From: JACRAR01 sp041674465
GTDB lineage: Bacteria; Pseudomonadota; Gammaproteobacteria; Burkholderiales; Rhodocyclaceae
Direction: 5' to 3'
Length of the DNA stretch: 64,000 bases
Assembly: GCA_041674465.1 (NCBI GenBank)
Contig: JBAYVV010000002.1
Coordinates: 1 to 64,000 of the forward strand
Below the pieces are notes generated by a model. It had not been told where the DNA came from, did no database searches, and worked only from the letters and a program-made list of their open reading frames with translations. Each line of letters opens with the position of its first letter. Position 1 is the stretch's first letter. A program made the position numbers and the translations under genes. This document shows, in pieces, positions 34,112 to 43,300 of this stretch.

Positions 34112-34513
34112 TTAGTGCTTCGCTGCAGCGGGCGCTGCGGCAGATTTTGGAGAAGCAGCATCCTTGGATTTGTCTGCGGCCGACGACTTGCCATCGCCGG
34201 ACTTTGTATCGCCGGACTTCCCATCAGCTGATTTACCCTCTTTACCCTCTCCCGGGCGCTCGGAGGTTTCGATCTTGTTCTCGCGCATGTAGCCGTCCAT
34301 GTCGCGCCAGCCATTGAATATGGCAGCTTTCTGGTACTTCGGATTGAGCGCGTAGCACTCCTCGAGAACGCGGCCGGTTTGCCTGCAGGCATTGCCGATG
34401 GCTCGGCCATCGGCTTCCCGCGCCGCGGCGATCTTGGCCTGGTCGTCGAGGCCAAGCTGTTCGCAGGCGGCCAAGGCCAGCGGAATGAGCAGCAGAGGCA
34501 AACGTAATTGCAT
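34112..34513 (-). CDS. Small lipoprotein with Lys/Ser/Asp/Gly-repeat tail
   Basis: 133 residues from ATG 34513 (MQLRLPLLLIPLALAACEQL). The open frame extends 25 codons upstream without coding character. A clear lipobox (ALAAC) predicts a lipid-anchored protein. The middle has Cys residues (IGNACRQTGRVLEECYALNP) and FNGWRDMDGYMRENKIE, which recur in beta- and gammaproteobacterial hypothetical proteins. The C-terminal 45 residues are low complexity, with GKSxDGKSGDxKSGDGKSS-like units. No function is known. Confidence 0.65.
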   Translation of the reverse strand: MQLRLPLLLIPLALAACEQLGLDDQAKIAAAREADGRAIGNACRQTGRVLEECYALNPKYQKAAIFNGWRDMDGYMRENKIETSERPGEGKEGKSADGKSGDTKSGDGKSSAADKSKDAASPKSAAAPAAAKH

Positions 34514-34568
34514 GACTATCCGCAGAATCGCTCTCAAAACAGGTAGGCGGATTCTACGTGAAATTGAA

Positions 34569-34973
34569 TCAATCCGGATCGGGGACAACAGCGGTGGCTT
34601 CGATTTCCACCTTGGCCTCGTCTTCGACCAGGGCGGCCACCTGCACCAGCGCCATGGCGGGGAAATTGCGTCCCATCACCTCGCGATACGCCGCGCCGAT
34701 CTGCTTGACCTGCGCCAGGTATTCGCGCTTGTCGGTGACGTACCAGGTCAGCCGCACGATATGTTCCGGACCCGCCCCTCCTTCAGCAAGCACTTCGACG
34801 ATATTGCGTAGCGCCTGCCGCACCTGGCTGGTCAGATCGGCACCGGCGAAACGGCACTGGTTGTCCCATCCGATGATGCCACCGGTGAATACCATGGCGC
34901 CCCTGGCCTTGATCCCGTTGGAATAGCCGATCGGCTTGGCCCAGTGGGGCGGCTGCAAAATCTGATTCATCAT
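34569..34973 (-). CDS. RidA/YjgF family enamine or imine deaminase
   Basis: 134 residues from the second of three possible starts; ATG 34973 overlaps the marR stop and has GAGG 8 bases upstream. RidA-type proteins hydrolyse reactive enamines and imines. Seen are GARGAMVFTGGIIGWDNQ, QVRQALRNIVEVLAEGGAGP, VRLTWYVTDKREYL and a C-terminal VEIEATAVV. The usual catalytic Arg region is not obvious in the diverged C-terminus (ALVEDEAKVEIE). Because it is coupled to marR and the aryl-CoA monooxygenase, it may handle an enamine from that reaction. Confidence 0.88.
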   Translation of the reverse strand: MMNQILQPPHWAKPIGYSNGIKARGAMVFTGGIIGWDNQCRFAGADLTSQVRQALRNIVEVLAEGGAGPEHIVRLTWYVTDKREYLAQVKQIGAAYREVMGRNFPAMALVQVAALVEDEAKVEIEATAVVPDPD

Positions 34974-35479
34974 CAATAACCCTCTACAGGCAAGGAAGAA
35001 ACATGCGACTTGAGCTTGGCCAGCAGCTGATAGAGCTGCTCGTTCTCTTTTTCACTGAGATGCCCGAGCAGATCGACGATCCACTTTTCATGCGCAGCGG
35101 CCATTTTCATGAAGGCCTTGCGGCCCTCCGCAGTCAGCTTGACGTTGTAGGCACGGCGGTCTTTCGGGTTGTCCTGACGCACCACCAGGCCTTCTGCGAC
35201 CAGTTGATCCGTGATGCCCGTGACATTGCCGCCGGTAACCATCATGCGCTTCGACAGCTCGCCCATTTTCATGCCGTCCGGCGCACGCTCGAGTTGCGCC
35301 ATCAGGTCGAAGCGCGGCAGCGTGATGCTGAACTGGTTGCGCAGCCGGGTTCTGATCTCGCCTTCGATCAGGTTGGTGCATGCCAGCATGCGCAGCCACA
35401 GGCGCAGTTCCTGGGCATGGCTACTGGTCGCACGGGTTTCGGTATCCGACGGCGCTGCAACAGTTTTTTTCTTGCTCAT
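34973..35479 (-). CDS. MarR-family transcriptional regulator
   Basis: 168 residues from ATG 35479 (MSKKKTVAAPSDTE), with GGGGA 10 bases upstream; an in-frame TTG at 35494 is less likely. Winged helix-turn-helix features are LSKRMMVTGGNVTGITDQLV and the wing VVRQDNPKDRRAYNVKLTAEG. MarR proteins usually repress nearby catabolic genes until an aryl or aryl-CoA ligand binds. It lies between the monooxygenase and ridA in one leftward unit, and a 34-bp palindrome before the monooxygenase is a fitting target. Confidence 0.93.
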   Translation of the reverse strand: MSKKKTVAAPSDTETRATSSHAQELRLWLRMLACTNLIEGEIRTRLRNQFSITLPRFDLMAQLERAPDGMKMGELSKRMMVTGGNVTGITDQLVAEGLVVRQDNPKDRRAYNVKLTAEGRKAFMKMAAAHEKWIVDLLGHLSEKENEQLYQLLAKLKSHVSSLPVEGY

Positions 35480-35513
35480 GGCGTGTTTCCCCAAAAAAAA
35501 GCCGCGTGGAAGT

Positions 35514-37796
35514 TCAGGCGTTCAAGACGAGTTGCGCGGCTCGAGCCAGGTTGCGCTCGAGCTGATCCTTGCCGCTCAGGTACTGCGGCGGCCAGGCGAC
35601 CGTGTTGTAGCACTGCTGTGCCGCTGCATGGAGAGTCCAGGCCGGATCGGCCAGGTGCGGGCGGGCAATTGCGCAGAGATCGGCACGGCCGGCGGCGACA
35701 ATGCTATTCACATGGTCGGCCTCGAAGATATTGCCGACGGCAATGGTGGCGATGCCGACTTCGTTGCGGATGCGGTCGGCGAACGGCGTCTGGTACATGC
35801 GGCCATACACCGGCTTGGCGGCGCGCGTGGTCTGGCCGGAGGAGACGTCGATCAGGTCGGCGCCCGCAGCCTTGAAGAGCCGGGCCATGGCCACGGCATC
35901 GTCGGGCGTGTTGCCGCCGGGCGCCCAGTCATGCGCCGAGATACGCACCGACAGGGGCTTGCCGGCCGGCCAGGCGGCGCGCACGGCGCGCAGCACTTCG
36001 AGCGGAAAGCGCAGGCGGTTCTCCAGTGTGCCGCCATACTCGTCGCTGCGCTGGTTGGTGAGCGGGCAGATGAAGCTGGACAGGAGGTAACCATGGGCGC
36101 AATGCAGTTCGAGAAGGTCGAAACCGGCGGTGACGGCACGTTTGGTGGCGGCGACGAAGTCGGCGCAGACGCGATCCATGTCAGCGCGTGTCATGGCTTT
36201 CGGTACCTGGTTCTGCGGACCGTAGGCCACCGCCGAAGCCGCCAGCAACGGCCAGTTGCCCTGCGGCAGAGGCTCGTCGATGGCTTGCCAGCCCAGTTGG
36301 GTCGAACCCTTCGGACCGGAGTGGCCGAGCTGGACGCCGACCTTGGCGTCGGAATTCTGATGCACGAAATTGACGATGCGCTGCCAGCCTGCAGTCTGCT
36401 GGTCGGTCCAGATGCCGGCGCAGCCCGGGGTGATGCGCCCTTCCGGCGCGACGCAGGTCATTTCCGTCATGACCAGGCCGGCACCACCGAGCGCGCGGCT
36501 GCCGAGGTGTACCAGAAGGAAATCGCCGGGCATGCCGTCCTGGCAGGAATACATCGCCATGGGCGAGACGACAACGCGATTTTTCAGCGTCAGGCCGCCC
36601 ACCGTGTAGGGCGTGAACATCGGCGGCAGCGGTTGGGCCGGCAAGCCCTGCTGCTGCGCGTACCAGGTTTCGACACCCTCGACATAGGACTTGTCGCGCA
36701 GCTTGAGGTTCTCGTGGCCGATGCGCTGACTGCCCGTCAAGAGCGTGTAGGCGAACTGCTCGGGCGGCAGGTGCGTGTAGCGTGCGACGTTCTCGAACCA
36801 CTCCATGCGGTTGCGCGCCGCGCTTTGCAGCTTGAGCGCCTCGAGTTCGCGCTCCTGCTGATACAACTCCAGCGCCAGCTCCACATTGGTCGGATTGGCC
36901 GTCACGGTCTTGCTCAGGGCGATGGCGTCCTCCATCGCCAGCTTGGTGCCGGAACCGATGGAGAAATGCGCGGTGTGCGCCGCATCGCCGATCAGCACAA
37001 TGTTATTGTGATGCCAGCGGTGGCACAGCACGCGGTTGAAATTCAGCCAGGCCGAGCCGCGCAAATGGCGCGCATTGCTCATCAGCTTGTTGCCCTTGAG
37101 ATACTTGGCGAACAGCTTTTCGCAGAAAGCGATGGAAGCATCCTGGTCAGCCTTGTCGAGGCCGGCGGCGAGCCATGTCTCCTCGCGACACTCGACGATG
37201 AAGGTGCTGGTGTCCTTGTCGAACTGGTAGGCATGCACCTGGAACCAGCCCCATTCGGTGGCTTCGGTGATGAAGGTGAAGGCATTCAGCTTGAGGTGGG
37301 TGCCAAGCCAGATGTAGCGGCACTTGCGCACCTCGATGTCGGGCTGGAAATGCTCGGCGTATTTGTTGCGGATCAGGCTGTTGACACCATCTGCCGCCAC
37401 GATCAGGTCGGCGTCGGCGAACTGGGCGTCGTCCGTGACGTTGCTCTCGAACACCTGCTTGACACCGAGTTCCGCAGCACGCGCCTGGAGGATGTTGAGC
37501 AGACGCTTGCGGCCGATGCCGCAGAAACCGTGGCCACCCGAAACAATCCGCTCCTCCTTGAAGAAAACGTCGCAATCGTCCCAGTGATGGAAGCTGCGCG
37601 CAATCTCATCATAACTTTGCGGGTCGGCCTTGGCGAAATTGCCCAGCGTGGCATCGGAGAAGACCACGCCCCAGCCAAAGGTGTCGTTCGGCAGGTTACG
37701 TTCGTAGATGGTGATGTCGTGGCTCGGGTCGGCTTTCTTCATCAGGATGCTGAAGTAAAGTCCGGCGGGACCACCGCCGAGGCAAGCTATGCGCAT
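35514..37796 (-). CDS. Bifunctional aryl-CoA monooxygenase/reductase (2-aminobenzoyl-CoA or salicylyl-CoA type)
   Basis: A 760-residue fusion. Residues 1-380 are an FAD monooxygenase (IACLGGGPAGLYFSILMKK dinucleotide fold, VLIGDAAHTAHFSIGSG). Residues from about 390 are an old-yellow-enzyme reductase (TPYTVGGLTLKNRVVVSPM, GDFLLVHLGSRALGGAGLV, LHCAHGYLLSSFICPLTNQR). This fusion is known from 2-aminobenzoyl-CoA monooxygenase/reductase and salicylyl-CoA 5-hydroxylase, which add oxygen to and then reduce aryl-CoA thioesters. The downstream marR and ridA support 2-aminobenzoyl-CoA, whose product is enamine-like; this is inference. No CoA ligase is nearby. AAGGA lies 9 bases before the ATG. Confidence 0.92.
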   Translation of the reverse strand: MRIACLGGGPAGLYFSILMKKADPSHDITIYERNLPNDTFGWGVVFSDATLGNFAKADPQSYDEIARSFHHWDDCDVFFKEERIVSGGHGFCGIGRKRLLNILQARAAELGVKQVFESNVTDDAQFADADLIVAADGVNSLIRNKYAEHFQPDIEVRKCRYIWLGTHLKLNAFTFITEATEWGWFQVHAYQFDKDTSTFIVECREETWLAAGLDKADQDASIAFCEKLFAKYLKGNKLMSNARHLRGSAWLNFNRVLCHRWHHNNIVLIGDAAHTAHFSIGSGTKLAMEDAIALSKTVTANPTNVELALELYQQERELEALKLQSAARNRMEWFENVARYTHLPPEQFAYTLLTGSQRIGHENLKLRDKSYVEGVETWYAQQQGLPAQPLPPMFTPYTVGGLTLKNRVVVSPMAMYSCQDGMPGDFLLVHLGSRALGGAGLVMTEMTCVAPEGRITPGCAGIWTDQQTAGWQRIVNFVHQNSDAKVGVQLGHSGPKGSTQLGWQAIDEPLPQGNWPLLAASAVAYGPQNQVPKAMTRADMDRVCADFVAATKRAVTAGFDLLELHCAHGYLLSSFICPLTNQRSDEYGGTLENRLRFPLEVLRAVRAAWPAGKPLSVRISAHDWAPGGNTPDDAVAMARLFKAAGADLIDVSSGQTTRAAKPVYGRMYQTPFADRIRNEVGIATIAVGNIFEADHVNSIVAAGRADLCAIARPHLADPAWTLHAAAQQCYNTVAWPPQYLSGKDQLERNLARAAQLVLNA

Positions 37797-37807
37797 GTTG
37801 TATTCCT

Positions 37808-37841
37808 TTTTACAAGTGAAATTATATATTCATGTGTAAAA
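37808..37841. promoter_or_regulatory. MarR-type operator upstream of the aryl-CoA monooxygenase
   Basis: Two 13-base arms, TTTTACAAGTGAA and TTCATGTGTAAAA, are inverted with 11 of 13 matches around an 8-base AT spacer. The site overlaps the expected transcription start and the -10 of the promoter at 37838-37866, so binding would repress. The regulator would most simply be the MarR protein encoded in the same unit. Confidence 0.6.
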
Positions 37842-37866
37842 TATCATGGCTTGCCCTATTTGGCAA
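37838..37866 (-). promoter_or_regulatory. Promoter of monooxygenase-marR-ridA unit
   Basis: On the minus strand TTGCCA (37866-37861) and TATTTT (37843-37838) are 17 bases apart. They lie some 40 bases before the ATG and partly overlap the palindromic operator. Confidence 0.5.
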
Positions 37867-37951
37867 GAGCAACAGGCCTCCCGCAAATCAAATGCTGCAA
37901 ACCACCGAGTAAGATAGCGACCTCGAACCTTGACAACCGTGGAGAGAAAAC

Positions 37952-39220
37952 ATGGCGCAAGCCGGATGGATGTTGCTGCTGCTCCTGGCGCTGGCCGCCC
38001 CGACGCAGGCAGCCGATGAAATCATCCTGCGCCATGCGCTGGCGGGCAAGGCACAGGAAGTACTGACCAGCCTGGTCTTGCGCTTCAACGATACCCAGAA
38101 AGGCAAGGCGCGCGTCATCCTGCAGGATCTGCGCGGCATCAGCGAACCCGTGCGGCAGGAGTTGCCGCAACTGGCGCTGCTGGATGTCGACGACAGCACG
38201 GAGTTCTTCGGCAACCGGCCGCGCTTCAAACCCCTTTTTCAAGTCATGGCACAGGCCGGTGAAAAGTTCGATGCGAAACGCCTGTTCCCTCTCCTCGTCG
38301 ATGCTGTGGATGATCCGGTCGGGCGCATCCAGGCACTGCCGTTGGGCATGTCGCTGCCGGTGCTGCTATGGAACAAGGAAGCCTACCGCAAGGCCGGCCT
38401 TGATCCCGCAATGCCGGCCAAGACTTGGTGGGAAGTCCAGCAACATGCTGGCAAACTCTTCGACGTCGGCATCAAGTGTCCAGTCACGTCCTCGCGCTTT
38501 GCCTGGGTGCACCTCGAGAATCTGTCTTCACAGCACGGCGAGCCCATCGGCGTAAAGGAAAAGAACGGCGTCACGAAAATCGCCCTGAACCGGCTTATCG
38601 ACGTCAAGCACATCGCGCTGCTTTCAAGCTGGTACAAGAGCGCCTACTTCCGCTATTACGGCCCGGGCAATGAATCGGACGAGAAATTCATTTCCGGCGA
38701 ATGCGCGATGTATACCGGCCCTTCGAAACTCTATGCCGATGCCGTGCATGCCGGGCTGGCCGTGGGCGTGGCCGAACTGCCCTATTACGACGATGTGCGC
38801 GGCGCCACGCCGACCAGGCTCTTGCCGGACGGTGCAGGCCTGTGGATCCTCGCCGGCTTCAAGAAAAACGAGTACCAGCTGGCAGCGCGCTTCGTGAGTT
38901 TCCTGCTGCAACCGCAAGCGCAACTCGAATGGGTGCGTGCCACCGGCTACCTGCCGATGACACCGGTCGCCATCGAGATGCTCAAGCGCGCCGGTGTCGC
39001 ACCGACCCTGCTGGCGGCAGCAACACGCCGCCTCGCCGAACGTCCGGGATTAACCACGCGCATCAAGTACGGCAGCAACCCTGACCAGATGCGCGACATC
39101 CTCAACGAGGAAATCGCCACGGTCTGGGCCAACACCAAGCCCGCCAAGGAAGCCCTCGACAGCGCCATGCAGCGCCTCAATGGCGGGACCCCCAGCCTGA
39201 TTGCCAAACCGGAACGCTGA
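37952..39220 (+). CDS. ABC transporter solute-binding protein, UgpB-like
   Basis: A 422-residue periplasmic binding protein with signal peptide (MAQAGWMLLLLLALAAPTQA). It aligns by eye with UgpB, the glycerol-3-phosphate/glycerophosphodiester binding protein. Shared pieces are LPVLLWNKEAYRKAGLDP, KTWWEV, WVHLENLSSQHG, KFISGECAMYTGPSKL, GAGLWILAGF, RATGYLPMTPVAIE and SNPDQMRDILNEEIATVWA. A glycerophosphodiester phosphodiesterase gene follows after 3 bases, supporting this substrate class. No UgpA, UgpE or UgpC gene is in the window, so the permease is elsewhere or absent. Confidence 0.82.
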   Translation: MAQAGWMLLLLLALAAPTQAADEIILRHALAGKAQEVLTSLVLRFNDTQKGKARVILQDLRGISEPVRQELPQLALLDVDDSTEFFGNRPRFKPLFQVMAQAGEKFDAKRLFPLLVDAVDDPVGRIQALPLGMSLPVLLWNKEAYRKAGLDPAMPAKTWWEVQQHAGKLFDVGIKCPVTSSRFAWVHLENLSSQHGEPIGVKEKNGVTKIALNRLIDVKHIALLSSWYKSAYFRYYGPGNESDEKFISGECAMYTGPSKLYADAVHAGLAVGVAELPYYDDVRGATPTRLLPDGAGLWILAGFKKNEYQLAARFVSFLLQPQAQLEWVRATGYLPMTPVAIEMLKRAGVAPTLLAAATRRLAERPGLTTRIKYGSNPDQMRDILNEEIATVWANTKPAKEALDSAMQRLNGGTPSLIAKPER

Positions 39221-39223
39221 ACC

Positions 39224-39961
39224 GTGGATTGGCGCTACCCGCGTTACATCGCACATCGCGGCGGCGGCGCCCTGGCACCCGAGAACACTCTGGCCGGCAT
39301 CCGGCTCGCAGCCCGCCTGGGCTTCCGTGCCATCGAATTCGACGTGATGCTGAGCGCCGACGGCGTGCCGGTGCTGTTCCACGACGAGACCCTGGAGCGC
39401 ACCACCGACGGCCGCGGCAAGCTTGCAGAACACACGCTGGCGCAGTTGCGCAAACTTGATGCGGGCAGCAAGCACCACCCTGCCTTCGCCGGCGAGTCCA
39501 TCCCGACGCTCGATGAAGCTCTGGTCTTATGCCGCAAACTGAACCTGGCTGCCAACATCGAACTCAAGCCCAGTCCGGGTACCGAGCATGGCACCGGATT
39601 GGCAGTCACCCGACAAACTCAGGAAGTGTCGATCAGATGGCCGCAACTTTCACTGCTGCTCTCATCGTTCTCCAAAACTGCACTGGCTGCTGCGCGGAAA
39701 GTCGCAGATGAGTTGCCGCGCGCCCTGCTGGTGAAGGAAATTTCTGACGATTGGCAGACACACCAGGAGAAACTCGGCTGCCAGGCACTGCATTGCGCAG
39801 CGGAACATTTCCATCCCGAGCGAGCCGCTGCGATTGATGCTGCCGGCTATGCGCTGGCCTGCTATACCGTCAATCGGGAAGAGCAGGCCAATCAGTTCTT
39901 CGCCGCAGGTGTGAGCGCCATTTTTACCGACCGCCTCGACCTGTTCGCACCGCACCTGTAG
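39224..39961 (+). CDS. ugpQ: Glycerophosphodiester phosphodiesterase
   Basis: 245 residues from GTG 39224. GDPD enzymes hydrolyse glycerophosphodiesters to glycerol-3-phosphate and an alcohol. Catalytic signatures are YIAHRGGGALAPENTLAG (His, Arg, Glu), IEFDVMLSADGVPVLFHD (Asp, His) and NLAANIELKPSPG (Glu-x-Lys). No signal peptide is seen, so it should be cytoplasmic like UgpQ. It follows the UgpB-like gene directly, forming a two-gene operon for scavenging phospholipid breakdown products. Confidence 0.92.
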   Translation: MDWRYPRYIAHRGGGALAPENTLAGIRLAARLGFRAIEFDVMLSADGVPVLFHDETLERTTDGRGKLAEHTLAQLRKLDAGSKHHPAFAGESIPTLDEALVLCRKLNLAANIELKPSPGTEHGTGLAVTRQTQEVSIRWPQLSLLLSSFSKTALAAARKVADELPRALLVKEISDDWQTHQEKLGCQALHCAAEHFHPERAAAIDAAGYALACYTVNREEQANQFFAAGVSAIFTDRLDLFAPHL

Positions 39962-40397
39962 CGCCCCCTCCCTCGACTTCGTCTGCTTGATGTTTTTGAC
40001 GCGCCACGGCGTGCCAGCGCATGCTGCACAGCACAAAATCGCCCGGATTTGAAGCTCTATCTACTAAACTACCAGGCAAAAAGCGAATGAAATTATGCAT
40101 TTGGCATCCTAATTCCATACGAATGCAATAGCCATTAACCCCATGTAATCAAATATCTGTTGACATGCCATATAAATTGTTTCAAATTGCGTGCGTTTTA
40201 TCACTAAACAGTTTATATTTAAGTTGCTGAAATACGTATTGTAGATACTTAAAGGTGTTGGCGCCATGAAAAAGACCCGCTCAGTCGCTTGCACTTTCCC
40301 ACTCTCCGACTGAGGCCCCCGAATGCCATTTGAGTCCTCGCAACAGTTCTCAAATTTCTTGACTTAAAACTGAACAGAATTCCCGAAAGGATCGATC
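39962..40397. other. 436-base AT-rich upstream region of the giant adhesin gene
   Basis: No recognised gene. Bases 40081-40260 are only about 32 % GC by hand count, against roughly 60 % for the window, so a strong composition break precedes the adhesin. A 15-codon frame ATG...TGA (40266-40313, MKKTRSVACTFPLSD) is preceded by AAAGGTG and could be a leader peptide; evidence is thin. A TTGACA occurs at 40159-40164 but no well-spaced -10 is clear. CGAAAGGATC supplies a ribosome site (AAAGGA) before the adhesin ATG. Confidence 0.6.
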
Positions 40398-43300
40398 ATG
40401 TCGAGCAACAACTCCAGCGACAGCAAGAACAGTTCTTCCAGCGAGAAACCCTCGAGCAGCAAACCCGGTCCATTGGTGATCAACTCGACTTCAGTCACCG
40501 CGGGAACAGCTCAGGAAGACACCACACTCGGCGCTTCGGGACAAATGGGCACAACCGATACCAATGTCGGCGCCACGCAGGCCTGGAACGTCAAGAGTGA
40601 CGCCAAGGGCAACTACGGCAGCCTCGCCATCGACAACACCGGCAAATGGACTTACACCCTCAATAACAGTGCCACTGCGGTCCAAGGGCTCGCAGAGGGA
40701 ACCTCGAAAAAAGACAGCTTCACCGTGCGCGTCACCGACAGCAAGGGTGCTTCCGCCGAGCAACTCGTTACCGTCACGGTCAGTGGAACCAACGACGCGC
40801 CGGTGATCAGCCAGAATTCACTGACCATCGACGGCGACAGCAGCTCGGGAAAAGTCAAGGGCACGTTGCTCTACACAGATCCTGACCGGGGCGACAAGCA
40901 CACGTCCAACCTCGCTCTGAAGCCGCTGGTGGCCTCGGCTGGAGCGCCCGATCTGTCGGCGAGTCTGAGCCAGGCACTGCGCACGAGCATCAACGACGAG
41001 GGAGAAAACGGCAAGGGCGCCCTTAAATGGGACTTCGCCCTGCCTTCCACCGCGCCGAAGCTGACTGCTGGCCAAGCCGTGCTGGCGAACTATCAACTGA
41101 GCGTCGCCGACAATCACGGCGGCGCCTCGGCGCCGCAAGATTTGGGCCTCTTGATCGTCGGCACCGGCAGCACGCCGAAGGTGTATTCCGTCGCCGCGCA
41201 AGCCAGCCTGACGGAGGGATCTGCCGCCATCGAACAGACATCGGGCGTCATATCCGGCAAGAATCTTGGCCTGGAAGATAAAGGCTCGCTGACCTCCGCA
41301 CTGGTCATGGCCAGTTGGTCCGCCGGCAGCGCGATCCCGGCAGCGGCATCGGCGGTTCTGGCATCCGCGCTGTCAACCTCGACGGTGCCCACCAGCAAGG
41401 GTGGCGAAAGCGACAAGAACATTGCGTGGCAATTCAGTGCGGCAGACCCAACCTTCGACTTTCTGGCATCCGGCGAAACCCTGACCCTGGCCTACAAGGT
41501 CTCCTCAGCGAAAGATCATGACGGCAAAGCCCAAGTGATCACGATCACCATCACCGGCACCAACGATGCCCCGATGATCAGCTCGAACGCGGCGGCAGCT
41601 GCGGGGGCGGCACAGGAGGACACGGTACTGAGTGCAACCGGCACACTGAGTGCAACCGACGTCGACCATGGCGCGACACAGACCTGGAGCGTCAAGGACG
41701 CTGCAACGGGCACATACGGCTCCCTGAATGTCGACTCAGCGAGCGGTCAATGGACCTATGCACTTGACAATGCTTCTGCCGCCACGCAGGCGCTTGCTGC
41801 GGGCGAGACGCACGACGAAACCTTCACTGTACGCGTCACCGATGACAAAGGTGCCACTGCCGACCAGACTGTCACCATCACCGTCACCGGCACCAATGAT
41901 GCGCCGGTCATTACTGCGAATGACGCTGCAGCCACTGGGGCAACGCAAGAAGATACGAAGCCCACAGCAACTGGCAACCTGCTCGCAAGCGATGTCGACA
42001 ATGGGGCAACTCAGGCTTGGAGCGTACTTGGCTCTGACACTGGCGCTTATGGACAGATGGCCGTGAATGCATCGACCGGCAACTGGACTTACACGCTGAA
42101 CAACGCTTCAGCCGCAGTGCAGTCTCTGGTAGCAGGCGAATCCCACAATGAAACCTTTACCGTGCGCGTCACCGATGACAAGGGCGCTTATGCCGATCAG
42201 ACCGTGATCGTGTCGGTGACCGGCACCAACGACGTGGCCACGGTGAGTTCAGACAACAGGGCCTTGACCGAGACGAACTCGGCAGCGGACCTCAGCAGCC
42301 ACGGCTCGCTGAACGTAAGTGATGTTGACACCGGCGAGGCGCATGTAGTGGCGCAGGCCAACACCGCCGGACACTACGGTACTTTCAACGTCGATGCCAA
42401 TGGCAACTGGAGTTACGCTGCAAGTTCTGCACACAATGAATTGGCGGCTGGTCAGCAAGTCAGCGACAGCTTCTCGGTAACCAGCCAGGACGGCACTGGA
42501 ACTGGCGTGGTGAATGTGGCAATCACCGGCAGTAACGACGCGCCGGAGGCGTCGGCGATCGACGCAGTTACGAATTTCGAGGAAGTCACCGTATCCGGCT
42601 GGGGCTTTGTGTCGACGACCGGTCTTTCTGGCGGTCTATGGCACACCGACAACCCAAGCAACATGGTTGAAATCGGTGTCGGTACCATATACGGAGCCGG
42701 CACCGCTTCACACGTTATCGAGTTGGAAGGAGACGCGGGCAGCCCTCCCAATCTGTATACGGATATCGCAGCCCGGGCGGGAACAGCTTATACCGTGTCG
42801 TTCGACTACTCGCCGCGCCCTGGCTCTACATCTGCCATCAGCGTCTTCTGGGGCGACAATCTTATCGGCCACTTGAACGGCACTACGGGCGGTCTGCAGC
42901 ACTTCAGCTATGCGATGTCCGCCCCGGCGGACGGGATCTATCGCCTGGAGTTCCGTTCAGATGACAGCAATGGTGCCGGAGGCGTGCTCGACAACATCTC
43001 CATCCAGCACACCGGTCCCATCAGTGCTTCCCTGACCGAGAAGATCACTCCTGCAGGGAACCTCAGTGCCAGTGGCGCCATTGCATTCACCGATGCGGAT
43101 CTCAGTGATGTGCATCTGGTATCTGCTGCGCCGACGGGTGACGTGCTGGGCTCCCTGACAGCAGTCAGAAACAGCGACACCACCGGTGCCGGAACCGGCG
43201 GCAAACTCGCGTGGAACTACACGGTGGCCGATACTGCGGTTGAATACCTGGCAGCAGGCCAAACCAGGGGCGAGAGCTTCAACGTAACCATCGACGATCA

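Noticed and set aside
40266..40397. Possible c-di-GMP riboswitch before the adhesin gene
   Set aside because: The conserved GEMM-I core sequences were looked for and not found.
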